64,000 nucleotides of DNA from Methylocapsa sp. D3K7 (GCF_029855125.1 NZ_CP123229.1:1612001-1676000), one strand, 5' to 3'. Shown: positions 38,384 through 47,382, counted from the first letter of the stretch. Notes: a model not told the origin generated them from the sequence alone. Translations and numbers: made by a program.

Positions 38384-40142
38384 GCCGAATGTTCCGGTTC
38401 CCGCACCCACGATGACAGCAGACTCGGCTCGCCCCGAAGGCGAATTAATTTCCCATAGCCTTCCCCTGATCACCACCGTTGCCACGGCGCTTGGTCTGTC
38501 CCTCGTGCTCGGCTTTCTTGCAGTTCGGATAAAGCTTCCAGCCCTAGTCGGATATTTGTTGGCCGGTATCCTCATGGGGCCATTCACACCTGGCTTCGTT
38601 GGCGACGCTGGAATTGCAAAGGAACTCGCCGAAATCGGCGTAATGCTGCTGATGTTCGGCGTCGGACTGCACTTTTCACTCGACGACCTGCTGGAGGTAC
38701 AAAAGATCGCGTTGCCGGGTGCCGTGCTGCAAATTGGCGTTGCGACCTTACTGGGTGCCAGTGTTGCCATCGGCTGGGGCTGGAGTTTGGGGGGATCGCT
38801 GGTTTTCGGCCTGGCACTGTCTGTCGCGAGCACCGTTGTGCTGCTTCGGGCCCTGGAAGCGCGCGGCGCTCTCGAAACCATGAACGGACGAATCGCGGTG
38901 GGCTGGCTGATTGTCGAGGATTTGGCCATGGTCCTGGTCCTCGTGATGCTCCCTCCATTGGCAAGTTGGCTTGGCGGCAACCCGTCCGCCCATCACGACC
39001 GGAGTCTATGGCAAACGCTTGCCATCACTTTCGCCGAGGTCGCTACCTTCATCGTTTTGATGCTTGTTGTCGGCCGCAAGGTCTTCCCGAAACTTCTTTG
39101 GCTCGTTGCACAAACCGGTTCTCGAGAACTATTCACCCTTTGCGTCGTGGCCGCGGCTGTCAGCATTGCCTATGCGGCCTCCAAGCTGTTTGGTGTGTCC
39201 TTCGCCCTTGGGGCATTTTTCGCCGGCACGGTCATGCGCGAGTCCGAGTTCAGTCACCGGGCGGCCGAGGAATCTCTGCCACTGCGAGAAGCGTTCGCCG
39301 TGCTGTTTTTCGTCTCGGTTGGGATGCTGTTCGACCCAAGCGTATTGATTGAGCAACCACTGCGGATCCTTGCCGTGGTTGGGATCATCGTAATTGGCAA
39401 ATCGATCGCCGCAGGTGCATTGGTCCTAGCCTTTCGCTACCCGTTGACCACGGCGCTGACCGTGTCGGCGAGCCTAGCGCAGATCGGCGAATTCTCTTTC
39501 ATTTTGGCTGGGCTGGGAGTTGGGCTGGGTCTCCTTCCGGTCGAAGGACAAAGCCTGATTCTAGCCGGCGCCCTGATCTCGATCGCCGTCAACCCGCTGC
39601 TGTTTGCCACAGTGGAGCCGTTGCTGGTCTGGTTTCGCTCCCGTTCGGCACTCGCCCGGAAGTTGGAACGGCCTCTCGATCCCTTGGCCGAGATGCCTTA
39701 CGCTACCGACGAAAAATACTTGTCAGGGCAGGTCGTTCTGGTGGGATACGGCCGTGTCGGACGACGCATTGGCGAATGTCTTGCCGAACATAACATTCCC
39801 TTCGTCGTAGCGGATCAAAAACGCGAACTCGTCGAACGCCTGAGAAAGCGCGGGATCGCGGCCGTCTGCGGAGATGCTGCGGACCCCGCCGTCTTGGTTC
39901 AGGCCCACACCGCTCGTGCCCGCATGCTCGTCGTTGCCACGCCCGACACCATCAATGTGAGGCAGATGGTCAAGAAGGCACGCACGCTCAATCCTGGCAT
40001 CACAACGATCGTCCGTACCCATAACGAAGAGGAAGCCTTATTGCTTGAGCAAGACGCAGTCGATAAAGTTTTTTTTGTGGAAGCCCAACTTGCCAAGGGC
40101 ATGGGTAGCTATGTGCTGGAGACATTCGGAAAATTTTCTTGA
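37611..40142 (+). CDS. TPR-fused CPA2 cation/proton antiporter (YbaL/KefB type) with RCK domain
   Basis: An 843-residue chimera. Residues 1-33 are a signal peptide (ending ALA-KKD). A periplasmic region has cysteines C41 and C53 ('ARIVACTEIL') and five TPR units (about 68-255). After a Pro/Thr linker comes a CPA2 transporter domain (about 283-660) very like E. coli YbaL: 'LVGYLLAGILMGPFTPGFV', 'GVMLLMFGVGLHFSLDDLLE', 'VSFALGAFFAGTVMRESEFS'. A cytoplasmic RCK_N domain follows (about 705-830, 'VLVGYGRVGRRIGE'). The start is TTG with AGGAG eight bases upstream. K+/H+ antiport or efflux is inferred from the family; the TPR may sense or bind something in the periplasm. Confidence 0.9.
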   Translation: MAVSFSFAGFERSFIAILLAGLFCVALSAEALAKKDPWPVCRDGATEARIVACTEILTRGSKQTKRNQLAAYINRSSAYQAAGDLDRAIADLDKALRLNPKSPLALTKRAGIHQEKGDLDRAIADYSSALRLDKNLAAAYRGRAKAYRAKGDLDKALSDFGEALRIDPQSAALYAERGAAYQGQNNLDLALADFSKAAELDPKFADAFLNRANIYRGRQDLEHARQDYETALKLDPQLAPAKQALDELNATMAKNTEPPNVPVPAPTMTADSARPEGELISHSLPLITTVATALGLSLVLGFLAVRIKLPALVGYLLAGILMGPFTPGFVGDAGIAKELAEIGVMLLMFGVGLHFSLDDLLEVQKIALPGAVLQIGVATLLGASVAIGWGWSLGGSLVFGLALSVASTVVLLRALEARGALETMNGRIAVGWLIVEDLAMVLVLVMLPPLASWLGGNPSAHHDRSLWQTLAITFAEVATFIVLMLVVGRKVFPKLLWLVAQTGSRELFTLCVVAAAVSIAYAASKLFGVSFALGAFFAGTVMRESEFSHRAAEESLPLREAFAVLFFVSVGMLFDPSVLIEQPLRILAVVGIIVIGKSIAAGALVLAFRYPLTTALTVSASLAQIGEFSFILAGLGVGLGLLPVEGQSLILAGALISIAVNPLLFATVEPLLVWFRSRSALARKLERPLDPLAEMPYATDEKYLSGQVVLVGYGRVGRRIGECLAEHNIPFVVADQKRELVERLRKRGIAAVCGDAADPAVLVQAHTARARMLVVATPDTINVRQMVKKARTLNPGITTIVRTHNEEEALLLEQDAVDKVFFVEAQLAKGMGSYVLETFGKFS

Positions 40143-40249
40143 ATTTGGACGCGGGCGCTCGAACCTGTCGCCCTCCGTGTCTCTTGCCACTGCCGCCTCT
40201 GCGCCCCCCTTTCTATCAGTAAGAAGGCGGGGTAACGGTTTGGCGTGCC

Positions 40250-41040
40250 TTCAGGAGCTATCCCTTGGCAGTTTCTTTTTCTTTCGCGGGATTTGAGAGG
40301 TCCTTTATTACCCGTTTACTCCTCGCGGTGCTCTTTTGCGTTGCGCTGAGCGCGGAAGCCCTCGCAAAGAAGGACCCTTGGCCGGTTTGCCGCGACGGCG
40401 CCACCGAGGCACGGATCGCGGCTTGTACGGAGATTCTCGCGCGGGGGAGCAAGCAGACCAAACGCAATCAGCTTGCGGCCTACATCAACCGGAGCGGCGC
40501 CTACCAAGCCGCCGGTGATCTCGACCGCGCTATCGCCGACCTCGACAAGGCGCTGCGGCTCAATCCAAAGTCACCTCTCGCGCTGACCAAGCGCGCGGGG
40601 ATCCATCAGGAAAAAGGCGATCTTGATCGCGCCATCGCGGATTACAGTTCGGCGCTGCGGCTCGACAAGAATTTGCCTGTTGCGTATCGCGGTCGCGCCA
40701 AGGCTTACCAGGCCAAGGGAGACCTCGACAAGGCTTTATCCGATTTCGGCGAGGCCCTGCGAATCGATCCGCAATCGGCCGCGCTTTATGCCGAGCGCGG
40801 CGCAGCCTACCAGGCCCAAAACAATCTCGACCTGGCGCTCGCCGATTTCAGCAAGGCGGCAGAGCTTGATCCCAAATTCGCGGACGCATTCCTCGACCGC
40901 GCCAACATCTATCGGAGCAAACAGGACCTCGAGCATGCGCGTCAAGACTATGAAACCGCGCTCAAACTCGACCCGCAGCTCACCCCGGCGAAACAAGCGC
41001 TCGATGAACTCAACGCGACCATGGCCAAAAATACCGAGCC
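40250..41040. repeat. Direct repeat copy 2: ribosome-binding site, signal peptide and TPR module
   Basis: Second copy of the segment at 37596-38383, with one extra codon in the signal peptide and about fifteen amino-acid changes over roughly 257 aligned residues. After 41040 the two genes share no similarity. Confidence 0.93.
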
Positions 41041-42391
41041 ACCAAGCTCTCCCCACGATCATCGCAATTTGCCATGGCCGCTCGCATTGCCCTTTGCCGG
41101 GATGCTGCTTTCGATCGCGCTTGGACCGCTCGTTGTCAAGGAATGGTGGCATATCCACTATGAAAAGGCAGCGGCGTTCTGGGCGATTCTGACGCTCGCT
41201 GGCCTTGCCGCCGTCGAGGGTCCGTCCGCGACCTTGGCGGGATTCGTCCACAATATGGCGCTCGACTATATTCCCTTCATTCTCATGCTTTTTGCGCTCT
41301 TCACCGCTGCGGGGGGCATCGTCATCGAAGGTGAACTCAAAGGCTCGCCAAAGGTCAATGTCGCGATTCTCGCACTCGGCACGATGACCGCCAGCCTTGT
41401 CGGAACGACAGGCGCCTCGATGATCCTCATCCGGCCCCTGATCCGCGCCAACAAGGCGCGTCCTTTCAATGCCCATGTGGTGGTCTTCTTCATTTTTCTC
41501 GTTTCGAACATTGGCGGCGCCTTGACACCGCTTGGCGATCCTCCCCTCTTCCTTGGCTATTTGCATGGCGTGGATTTCTTCTGGACCATGCGCGCTTTAT
41601 GGCCGCAGACTTTGTTCGCCGCAGCTGTCTTGCTGGTCAGTTTTTTTCTCGTCGATACCTATTTGTTCCGGCGCGAGAAGCACCATCCACAGATCGTGGA
41701 CGCCCAAAGGGAAGGACTGCGCGTCCGCGGACTCGTCAATATCTGCCTCATCGGCATTGCGGTTCTCGCCATCGTCGCGAGCGGTGTGTGGCGGCCAGGC
41801 ATAGGCTTCGAGGTACTTGGAACGCGGATCGAACTGCAAAACCTCGTTCGCGAACTCGTTATGATCTTGGTCGGGCTTGCATCGCTTCGCCTGACGAACG
41901 CACACTTGCGCGCCGCAAATGGCTTCGAGTGGGAGCCGATCCGGGAAGTCGCCTATCTCTTCGCCGGTATTTTCATCTGTATCATTCCAGTCATGGCGAT
42001 GCTGCAAGCTGGCACGAGCGGTCCATTTTCGGCGGTGATCCAGGCTCTTTCTCATGCCGATGGAACGCCAAACAACGCCGTCTATTTCTGGGCAACGGGG
42101 TTGCTTTCGTCCTTCCTCGACAATGCGCCAACCTATCTTGTGTTTTTCGAGCTCGCGGGGGGAGATCCGGCAACGCTCATGGGATCGCTGTCCAAGACAC
42201 TGACGGCGATTTCTCTCGGTGCGGTGTTCATGGGGGCCAATACCTATATCGGCAATGCGCCAAATTTCATGGTGTACGCCATCGCCCGCCGCACCGGTGT
42301 GCGGATGCCGGGCTTCTTTCCCTATATGCTCTGGTCGGGAGCAATTCTTCTCCCGCTTTTCGTGGCGGTCACCTGGTTGTTCCTGAGGTAG
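40265..42391 (+). CDS. TPR-fused NhaD/ArsB-like sodium:proton antiporter
   Basis: A 708-residue chimera. Residues 1-257 nearly repeat the secreted TPR module of the gene upstream, including the TTG start. From about 262 the protein is an ion-transporter-superfamily Na+/H+ antiporter: 'LPFAGMLLSIALGPLVVKEW', 'GTTGASMILIRPLIRANKAR', 'NIGGALTPLGDPPLFLGYLH', 'SSFLDNAPTYLVFFELAGG' and 'MGANTYIGNAPNFMVYAIA'. The two Asn/Gly-rich re-entrant motifs are typical of NhaD relatives. About eleven membrane helices. The gene lies 122 bases after the YbaL fusion on the same strand. Confidence 0.9.
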   Translation: MAVSFSFAGFERSFITRLLLAVLFCVALSAEALAKKDPWPVCRDGATEARIAACTEILARGSKQTKRNQLAAYINRSGAYQAAGDLDRAIADLDKALRLNPKSPLALTKRAGIHQEKGDLDRAIADYSSALRLDKNLPVAYRGRAKAYQAKGDLDKALSDFGEALRIDPQSAALYAERGAAYQAQNNLDLALADFSKAAELDPKFADAFLDRANIYRSKQDLEHARQDYETALKLDPQLTPAKQALDELNATMAKNTEPPSSPHDHRNLPWPLALPFAGMLLSIALGPLVVKEWWHIHYEKAAAFWAILTLAGLAAVEGPSATLAGFVHNMALDYIPFILMLFALFTAAGGIVIEGELKGSPKVNVAILALGTMTASLVGTTGASMILIRPLIRANKARPFNAHVVVFFIFLVSNIGGALTPLGDPPLFLGYLHGVDFFWTMRALWPQTLFAAAVLLVSFFLVDTYLFRREKHHPQIVDAQREGLRVRGLVNICLIGIAVLAIVASGVWRPGIGFEVLGTRIELQNLVRELVMILVGLASLRLTNAHLRAANGFEWEPIREVAYLFAGIFICIIPVMAMLQAGTSGPFSAVIQALSHADGTPNNAVYFWATGLLSSFLDNAPTYLVFFELAGGDPATLMGSLSKTLTAISLGAVFMGANTYIGNAPNFMVYAIARRTGVRMPGFFPYMLWSGAILLPLFVAVTWLFLR

Positions 42392-42511
42392 ATCGCGAGA
42401 GGAGGCGCTCTTTTGGACATTTGCTCATAGGGAACATATCGTGTATAAATTACTTTCGTGGAGGCTGTGACAGCATGTCCCGGAAAAGCGCTCTACTTTT
42501 TCGCTATTGTC

Positions 42512-42530
42512 ATTCATGACGTATATGAAT
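42512..42530. promoter_or_regulatory. Inverted repeat upstream of the oxygenase gene
   Basis: ATTCAT, seven bases, ATGAAT. It lies in the AT-rich 234-base gap before the 2OG-Fe(II) oxygenase and could be a regulator site. A 14-codon frame (42475-42519) with GGAGG upstream ends inside it. Weak evidence. Confidence 0.3.
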
Positions 42531-42670
42531 TTAGGCGAATCTTTTTAGCCGGTCATTACGTTCCAAACGCGCTCAAGGATGCATTTTTTTGAAGACATTG
42601 AACTGCATCAAAAAAATCCCGCAAAATGCGCTTAGAAAATAGTCTTGGTCTTTTGGTGGATGATTCTCAG

Positions 42671-43555
42671 ATGACACAAAGCAATTTGGCCCCTGTTAGC
42701 CAGTTTCAACCTGATCACGTGGTGATCGGCGGGAGAACACTCAGTTTTGACGAAATCCTGAACGATGCGTTTTTCACTCCCGCGAAGATTGCGGAGTTGA
42801 GGGAGGCGTTTGTCAACAATCGGCCTTTCCCGCACCTGATCTTGGACGGCCTCTTCGCTCCGGCACTCCTTGAAGCGATGTATGATGAGTTTGACCTCCT
42901 CAAAAAGGACCAGCTACAAGTCTATAATAATATGAACGAAAAGAAACTCGCGACGCGACCATTTGCTCGTCTTGGCAACGCAGCGGAGTTATATTTTAAT
43001 ACCATTCACTCCGGTCGATTTATCGCGTTGCTGCAACAAATTACCGGAATCGGAGGGCTGATTACGGATCCAGGACTAGATGGCGGAGGCCTCCATTCCA
43101 TTCCCACTGGGGGAAAATTTGCGTTGCACACGGACTATACCCAGCACGCCACCACGAAGCTTGAGAACCGGTTGATCTTTATCACCTATCTGAACAAGGA
43201 TTGGTTGCCGTCCTACGGCGGCGCGCTCGAATTGTGGAACATCGAGGAAGAAAAGTGCGAGGCGGAAGTTTTCCCGGTTTTCGGCCGGTCCATCCTTTTC
43301 TATGAATCGAAGAGAAGTCTGCACGGGCATCCAAAGCCGGTCGAGGCGCCGAACGGGCGGCAGCGGCGCTCCGCCTGCACGGCCTATTACACGAATGGGC
43401 GGGACGACGGGGAAGATACGACCTTTCACACCACGGTGGTGTACAATCCGCGCAACGCGGCGCGGCGCGAGAAAATCATGAACGCCGTCAAATATACGGT
43501 CCCCCCGTTTGTTGTGGACGGATACCAGAAGCTCAAGATGTGGTGGCGGAAATAG
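42671..43555 (+). CDS. 2OG-Fe(II) oxygenase (prolyl-hydroxylase-like)
   Basis: A cytosolic non-haem iron dioxygenase. The HxD pair is in '[13 protein letters not shown]'; the distal His is in '[13 protein letters not shown]' and the 2-oxoglutarate Arg in '[14 protein letters not shown]'. The family member resembles proteins in bacterial polysaccharide or peptide modification loci, with '[18 protein letters not shown]' typical of P4Hc-like folds. I prefer the ATG at 42671 (MTQSNLAPV), preceded by GGTGGA, over one 45 bases upstream. The substrate is unknown. ruvB follows closely. Confidence 0.82.
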   Translation: MTQSNLAPVSQFQPDHVVIGGRTLSFDEILNDAFFTPAKIAELREAFVNNRPFPHLILDGLFAPALLEAMYDEFDLLKKDQLQVYNNMNEKKLATRPFARLGNAAELYFNTIHSGRFIALLQQITGIGGLITDPGLDGGGLHSIPTGGKFALHTDYTQHATTKLENRLIFITYLNKDWLPSYGGALELWNIEEEKCEAEVFPVFGRSILFYESKRSLHGHPKPVEAPNGRQRRSACTAYYTNGRDDGEDTTFHTTVVYNPRNAARREKIMNAVKYTVPPFVVDGYQKLKMWWRK

Positions 43556-43604
43556 CGTAGAACGTGCCGGGTTCACGCTTCCTCCCAAGGGTAAGGCGCA
43601 TCTG

Positions 43605-44651
43605 GTGCCAGCAGGCCCCCGACTCGTAAGTCCAGAAACGCGTCTTGATGACGCCGAGGTCTCCTTGCGGCCCTTGGCGCTCGCGGACTTCACCGGTCAG
43701 GAGCCTCTGCGCAAAAATCTGAAGGTCTTTATCGAAGCCGCGAAAACGCGGCGCGAGGCTCTCGATCATGTCCTGTTGGTCGGCCCTCCAGGGCTCGGCA
43801 AGACAACCCTCGCGAAGATCGTCGCCCGCGAGCTTGGCGCAACCTTTCATGCGACCTCGGGGCCGGTCATTGCGAAGGCCGGCGATCTCGCCGCCCAGCT
43901 CACCGGGCTCGAAGAGCGCGATGTGCTGTTCATCGATGAGATTCACCGGCTCAATCCGGCGATCGAGGAAATCCTTTATCCCGCGATGGAGGATTACGAG
44001 CTCGACCTCATCATCGGCGAGGGACCTGGCGCCCGCTCGGTGAAGCTGCCACTCAAGCGGTTCACGCTGATTGGCGCCACCACCCGGGCCGGTCTCCTTA
44101 CGACGCCGCTGCGCGACCGCTTCGGCATTCCGCTGCGGCTTGAATTCTACACGGTCGCGGAATTGGAGGCCATCGTGCGGCGCGGTGCGCGGGTGCTGGC
44201 GATTGCAATCTCCGAGGATGGCGCCAATGAAATCGCCAAGCGCGCGCGGGGCACGCCGCGCATCGCGGGAAGGTTGCTACGCCGGGTCCGGGATTTCGCG
44301 GTTGTTGACGATGAGCCAGAAATCACACGGGTCCTCGCCGACAAAGTGCTGCAGCTTCTCGATGTCGATGACATCGGGCTCGATACGATGGACCGGCGCT
44401 ATCTCAACACGATCGCTTTGTCGTTCGGCGGCGGCCCCGCCGGAATCGAGACGATTGCCGCGAGCCTCTCCGAGCCGCGCGATGCGATCGAGGACATTAT
44501 CGAACCCTTCCTTATTCAGAAGGGCTTTGTCCAACGCACGCCACGCGGCCGCATTTTAACCCCGCATGCCTACCGTCATTTGGGCCTGCAAGAACCCGCA
44601 CCGGAAAAACCGCAGTTCCCGCTGTTTTCGGAAGATGACAGTGATGTATGA
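43605..44651 (+). CDS. ruvB: Holliday junction branch-migration ATPase RuvB
   Basis: RuvB is the hexameric motor that drives branch migration with RuvA. '[20 protein letters not shown]' opens the AAA+ domain, Walker A is '[13 protein letters not shown]', Walker B is '[20 protein letters not shown]', and the arginine finger region '[17 protein letters not shown]' is intact. The winged-helix C-terminus ends '[18 protein letters not shown]'. The GTG at 43605 ([11 protein letters not shown]) gives 348 residues and has AAGG upstream; no ATG is nearby. ruvA and ruvC are not adjacent, unlike the usual ruvCAB cluster. Confidence 0.95.
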   Translation: MPAGPRLVSPETRLDDAEVSLRPLALADFTGQEPLRKNLKVFIEAAKTRREALDHVLLVGPPGLGKTTLAKIVARELGATFHATSGPVIAKAGDLAAQLTGLEERDVLFIDEIHRLNPAIEEILYPAMEDYELDLIIGEGPGARSVKLPLKRFTLIGATTRAGLLTTPLRDRFGIPLRLEFYTVAELEAIVRRGARVLAIAISEDGANEIAKRARGTPRIAGRLLRRVRDFAVVDDEPEITRVLADKVLQLLDVDDIGLDTMDRRYLNTIALSFGGGPAGIETIAASLSEPRDAIEDIIEPFLIQKGFVQRTPRGRILTPHAYRHLGLQEPAPEKPQFPLFSEDDSDV

Positions 44652-44659
44652 GACTTAAG

Positions 44660-44692
44660 TTTTGTCCGGTTTCAGGGTCCAATCGGACAAAA
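44660..44692. terminator. Inverted repeat after ruvB
   Basis: Arms TTTTGTCCG (44660-44668) and CGGACAAAA (44684-44692) with a 15-base spacer begin nine bases after the ruvB stop. No long T-run follows, but the A/T-ended arms allow termination in both directions. It could also be a dispersed palindromic element. Confidence 0.5.
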
Positions 44693-44819
44693 GTGTTTCA
44701 ACATTTTGGTAAGGTCGCAGGCTAATACCATACATGGCTCTCCACAAGAGTCTTTCTTCAAGCGTATAAGGTCAATTGATCCATTTTACCCGGCGTTTTT
44801 CGCTATAGGGGTAGAGAGG

Positions 44820-45860
44820 TCATTGTGCCTTCGCGCCAGCGACTTTGGCTTGAGCAGCCAACAAATTTGCTTGAGCGGTCAAGAGCGCCGTTTGCGCGTC
44901 CAGATAAGCACCTTCATCTTTTAGTCGTTCTGTTTTTATAGTTAATAGAGATCCAGGTACGCTTAGTATTGCTTTTCCTACATCCAAAGGAATTTGAAGG
45001 CAACCCAGAACCTCACTGGGCTTATTTAAGTCATAACTGGTCACGACCCCCTTAACAAGCGTGATATTTGTCGTTCGCTCAATGCACGGCCCCCTCACAA
45101 TATCGTATTGACCAACCAAAATCGGATCGGGAATCGTCAATAAAAACTGTGTAAATGAATTTTCTATTCCAAATGACACGATTATAGGAACAACAAGGCG
45201 AAAACATAAGCTTGAATTGCAATTATTTGCTGCAATTATAATTTCATCCCTGTGTTCGTATGGCAGGCGAGAGCCATTTGCCCTTGTAATTGTTAAGTCG
45301 ATTTTTCTACTAGTAATTTTTTTAAGCTTTTCCAGTGCACGATTGACAGACTGCTTGTCGAATGGGTCTATTAATAAAGTAATAGTGAAAGGCGTTGGTG
45401 GTGGAACATCTACAAGAGCGGCACCAGTCGGCGGTATCCCAAATGCAGCAGCTTCAGCAACTTGAACAGCTTTAACAATTATATCTGGCGTTCTATCCTT
45501 GTTCTGGGATGAGACCGACGTAAGCAACCCAGAGTCTGTTTTCAGCGTAAAATGATCGTCTGAAAATTCGTTCGCAAACGTGAATAGTCGAAAGCGAGCG
45601 TCATCGTCAGCATAAAAATCTACACTAGAAATTACAACACTATAAGTTTTTTCATCTTTGCCGCAGCAACTGACGTTCAGCAAAAACTTTCCTCTGGGCA
45701 GAGCATAATCGATCCATCCCGCGATTTTATCGGGATACTGCGCACCATATTGATCGGCCACACTGAGTGGCACTGAATATGAGGTTCGATCGGCGCAGCC
45801 TGCGAGCGCTCCAATTAAAACAAGCCAAATTCCGAGCTTAATGTTTAGCTTGGTCAACAC
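44820..45860 (-). CDS. Hypothetical lipoprotein
   Basis: A 346-residue protein with a lipoprotein signal: 'GIWLVLIGALAGCADRTSYS' has the lipobox LAGC with lipidated Cys at about residue 22. The body is beta-rich with no recognised domain. The C-terminus is an Ala/Gln/Leu-rich coiled coil ('ALLTAQANLLAAQAKVAGAK'). The DNA is visibly more AT-rich than its neighbours, which suggests acquisition by transfer. Transcription is opposite to ruvB. Confidence 0.65.
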   Translation of the reverse strand: MLTKLNIKLGIWLVLIGALAGCADRTSYSVPLSVADQYGAQYPDKIAGWIDYALPRGKFLLNVSCCGKDEKTYSVVISSVDFYADDDARFRLFTFANEFSDDHFTLKTDSGLLTSVSSQNKDRTPDIIVKAVQVAEAAAFGIPPTGAALVDVPPPTPFTITLLIDPFDKQSVNRALEKLKKITSRKIDLTITRANGSRLPYEHRDEIIIAANNCNSSLCFRLVVPIIVSFGIENSFTQFLLTIPDPILVGQYDIVRGPCIERTTNITLVKGVVTSYDLNKPSEVLGCLQIPLDVGKAILSVPGSLLTIKTERLKDEGAYLDAQTALLTAQANLLAAQAKVAGAKAQ

Positions 45861-45915
45861 TCACCCCCGAATGAATACTTACGCACATGTCACAGGCTTG
45901 GACGTCAGTGTCCTC

Positions 45916-45955
45916 CTCCGAACGGTTGAGATCCGCGAAAATTCGCTTCACAATA
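45916..45955. repeat. Diverged direct repeat, copy 1
   Basis: About 40 bases beginning CCGAACGGTTGAGATCCG, matched at 47500-47539 (first 18 bases identical, then about 15 of 22). The two copies bracket the two-gene unit at 46069-47382. Confidence 0.6.
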
Positions 45956-46068
45956 CCGCTTAGGAACCGTGCGGTATTCGCGAAGGCTCTGAAATTGGCA
46001 GAGGATTGGCCACACGAGCTTCCATCAAATCGATGTCCACACTTAAGCTTTACTCAAACTCTTCACGG

Positions 46069-46617
46069 TCAGCGTAAAGCCTTATCCAAGAGTTCGCGGG
46101 CTTCAGCATTGTTTTGGGCAATGCCTAGAAGGCTAGGTGGAAAATCTCTAATATCGAAGGCGAATAAGGCGGATGCCTGCGACGCAGGTGAATTAGCGGA
46201 TATGTCGGAGCGCTGGTAAGAGACCCTCACGATAAGTCCCACTGCCTTACCATGGCGATCGACGCGCCACTCGACGTTTTTTGAACCAGCGACGTTGGGA
46301 AAATTGCCAATTTTGAAATCGCTGACCATTTGGCGGTCCAATGGAGCAAGTCTATTGTCGCGTTCCAAGACGAGCCAGCTGCGTGGGTCGTCATCTATTA
46401 CATAGATCGAATAGCCATTGATGCCGCGGCACCGCAAAATGCCGGAACCCTTGGCTTGTCCGAGGGTCCTCTCTGGCAATTGGAGTCGTTCAACAGATTT
46501 GCATTTCTGCAACGTCGTATACAGCGAACGGAGTTTTGACTCTGCGGCATACGCATGCCCCTGACACAGAACGAAGAAGACAGTCGCCAGGTAACCAAAT
46601 ATACGACCGCCGAACAT
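46069..46617 (-). CDS. Secreted hypothetical protein, candidate immunity partner
   Basis: A 182-residue protein with a clear signal peptide ('IFGYLATVFFVLCQGHAYA' before AES). The mature part shows no recognised domain; C38 and C63 could form a disulfide. Its ATG follows directly after the TAA of the M15 peptidase gene with no gap, so the two are translationally coupled. A periplasmic partner next to a peptidoglycan-cleaving protein that lacks a signal peptide suggests immunity, by analogy with effector-immunity pairs. This role is inference only. Confidence 0.65.
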   Translation of the reverse strand: MFGGRIFGYLATVFFVLCQGHAYAAESKLRSLYTTLQKCKSVERLQLPERTLGQAKGSGILRCRGINGYSIYVIDDDPRSWLVLERDNRLAPLDRQMVSDFKIGNFPNVAGSKNVEWRVDRHGKAVGLIVRVSYQRSDISANSPASQASALFAFDIRDFPPSLLGIAQNNAEARELLDKALR

Positions 46618-47382
46618 TTACAGTATCGCCCAGGTCTTTGGACCAACCATGCCGTCGACGCTTAATCCATGAGAGGCCTGGAACGCGAGGACGGCCGCAT
46701 GGGTATCACTGCCAAAAATACCGTCCGCGTCTAAGTTTTCACCAAGTGCTTTGAGCTTCCGCTGCAACTCTGCTACCTTTTGACTGCGATCGCCAAGAGT
46801 GAGAACGTCGGAAATAGCCGCGCCACCCACAGCAAGGCCGCTGGGCACAGCACTGGGGTTCCATGACAAAAGCAATTGTTCGCTCACCTCGAAATGCATG
46901 CCATCCTCGGTTGGAAAGCCGGCTCCCCAGAACCAATTATAACTGTTAAAAATCGGCGCAATGAGCGTCAACCCAAATTGCACTTTGCCATCGCCACGTT
47001 GGTCTAGAATTCCTTTGATATTTAAGTCTAGCGCCAAGCCCCAGGAGTGATTGCTGATAGAATGGTTCGAACCCCGCACCAATCGGCAGCACAGCATTCC
47101 TGCGGAGCCTAGGACGGCATAGACAGCGGGTTGCTTAAGCTTGATATCGTTCATGACCAGCTTGAGGGACTCTACCGCCTTCTCCAGACCTCTGACTCTA
47201 AACGGACCCACACTGTCGGTAACCATCCGAGGTGCTAGGGCTGGATTTGTGATATCCTGACAATTACTCGTATAGGTACTGCGCGGATTTCCCAACACAC
47301 TCAATGCCAGCCGGTTGCTAACTCCATTCAGACCCGGGTTAATTCCCGGCGGTATCGGCACAAGATCTGTAAAATCCGGCAT
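46618..47382 (-). CDS. M15-type D,D-peptidase with C-terminal peptidoglycan-binding domain
   Basis: A 254-residue protein. Residues about 60-175 form a VanY/M15 zinc peptidase fold with 'SNHSWGLALD' (H112, D119 of HxxGxAxD) and 'DGMHFEVSEQ' (H163), the expected zinc ligands. Residues about 190-254 are a PG_binding_1 domain ('VAELQRKLKALGENLDADGI', 'FGSDTHAAVLAFQ'). It should cleave peptide cross-links or stems of peptidoglycan. There is no signal peptide, so it must leave the cell by another route, as a phage endolysin or a secreted effector would. GGGGGTGG precedes the ATG. Confidence 0.82.
   Translation of the reverse strand: MPDFTDLVPIPPGINPGLNGVSNRLALSVLGNPRSTYTSNCQDITNPALAPRMVTDSVGPFRVRGLEKAVESLKLVMNDIKLKQPAVYAVLGSAGMLCCRLVRGSNHSISNHSWGLALDLNIKGILDQRGDGKVQFGLTLIAPIFNSYNWFWGAGFPTEDGMHFEVSEQLLLSWNPSAVPSGLAVGGAAISDVLTLGDRSQKVAELQRKLKALGENLDADGIFGSDTHAAVLAFQASHGLSVDGMVGPKTWAIL

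Noticed and set aside
42470..42535. Possible RIME-like repeat ('GCATGTCCCGGAAAAGCG')
   Set aside because: It recalls a common rhizobial palindrome but the second arm is too degenerate to claim.
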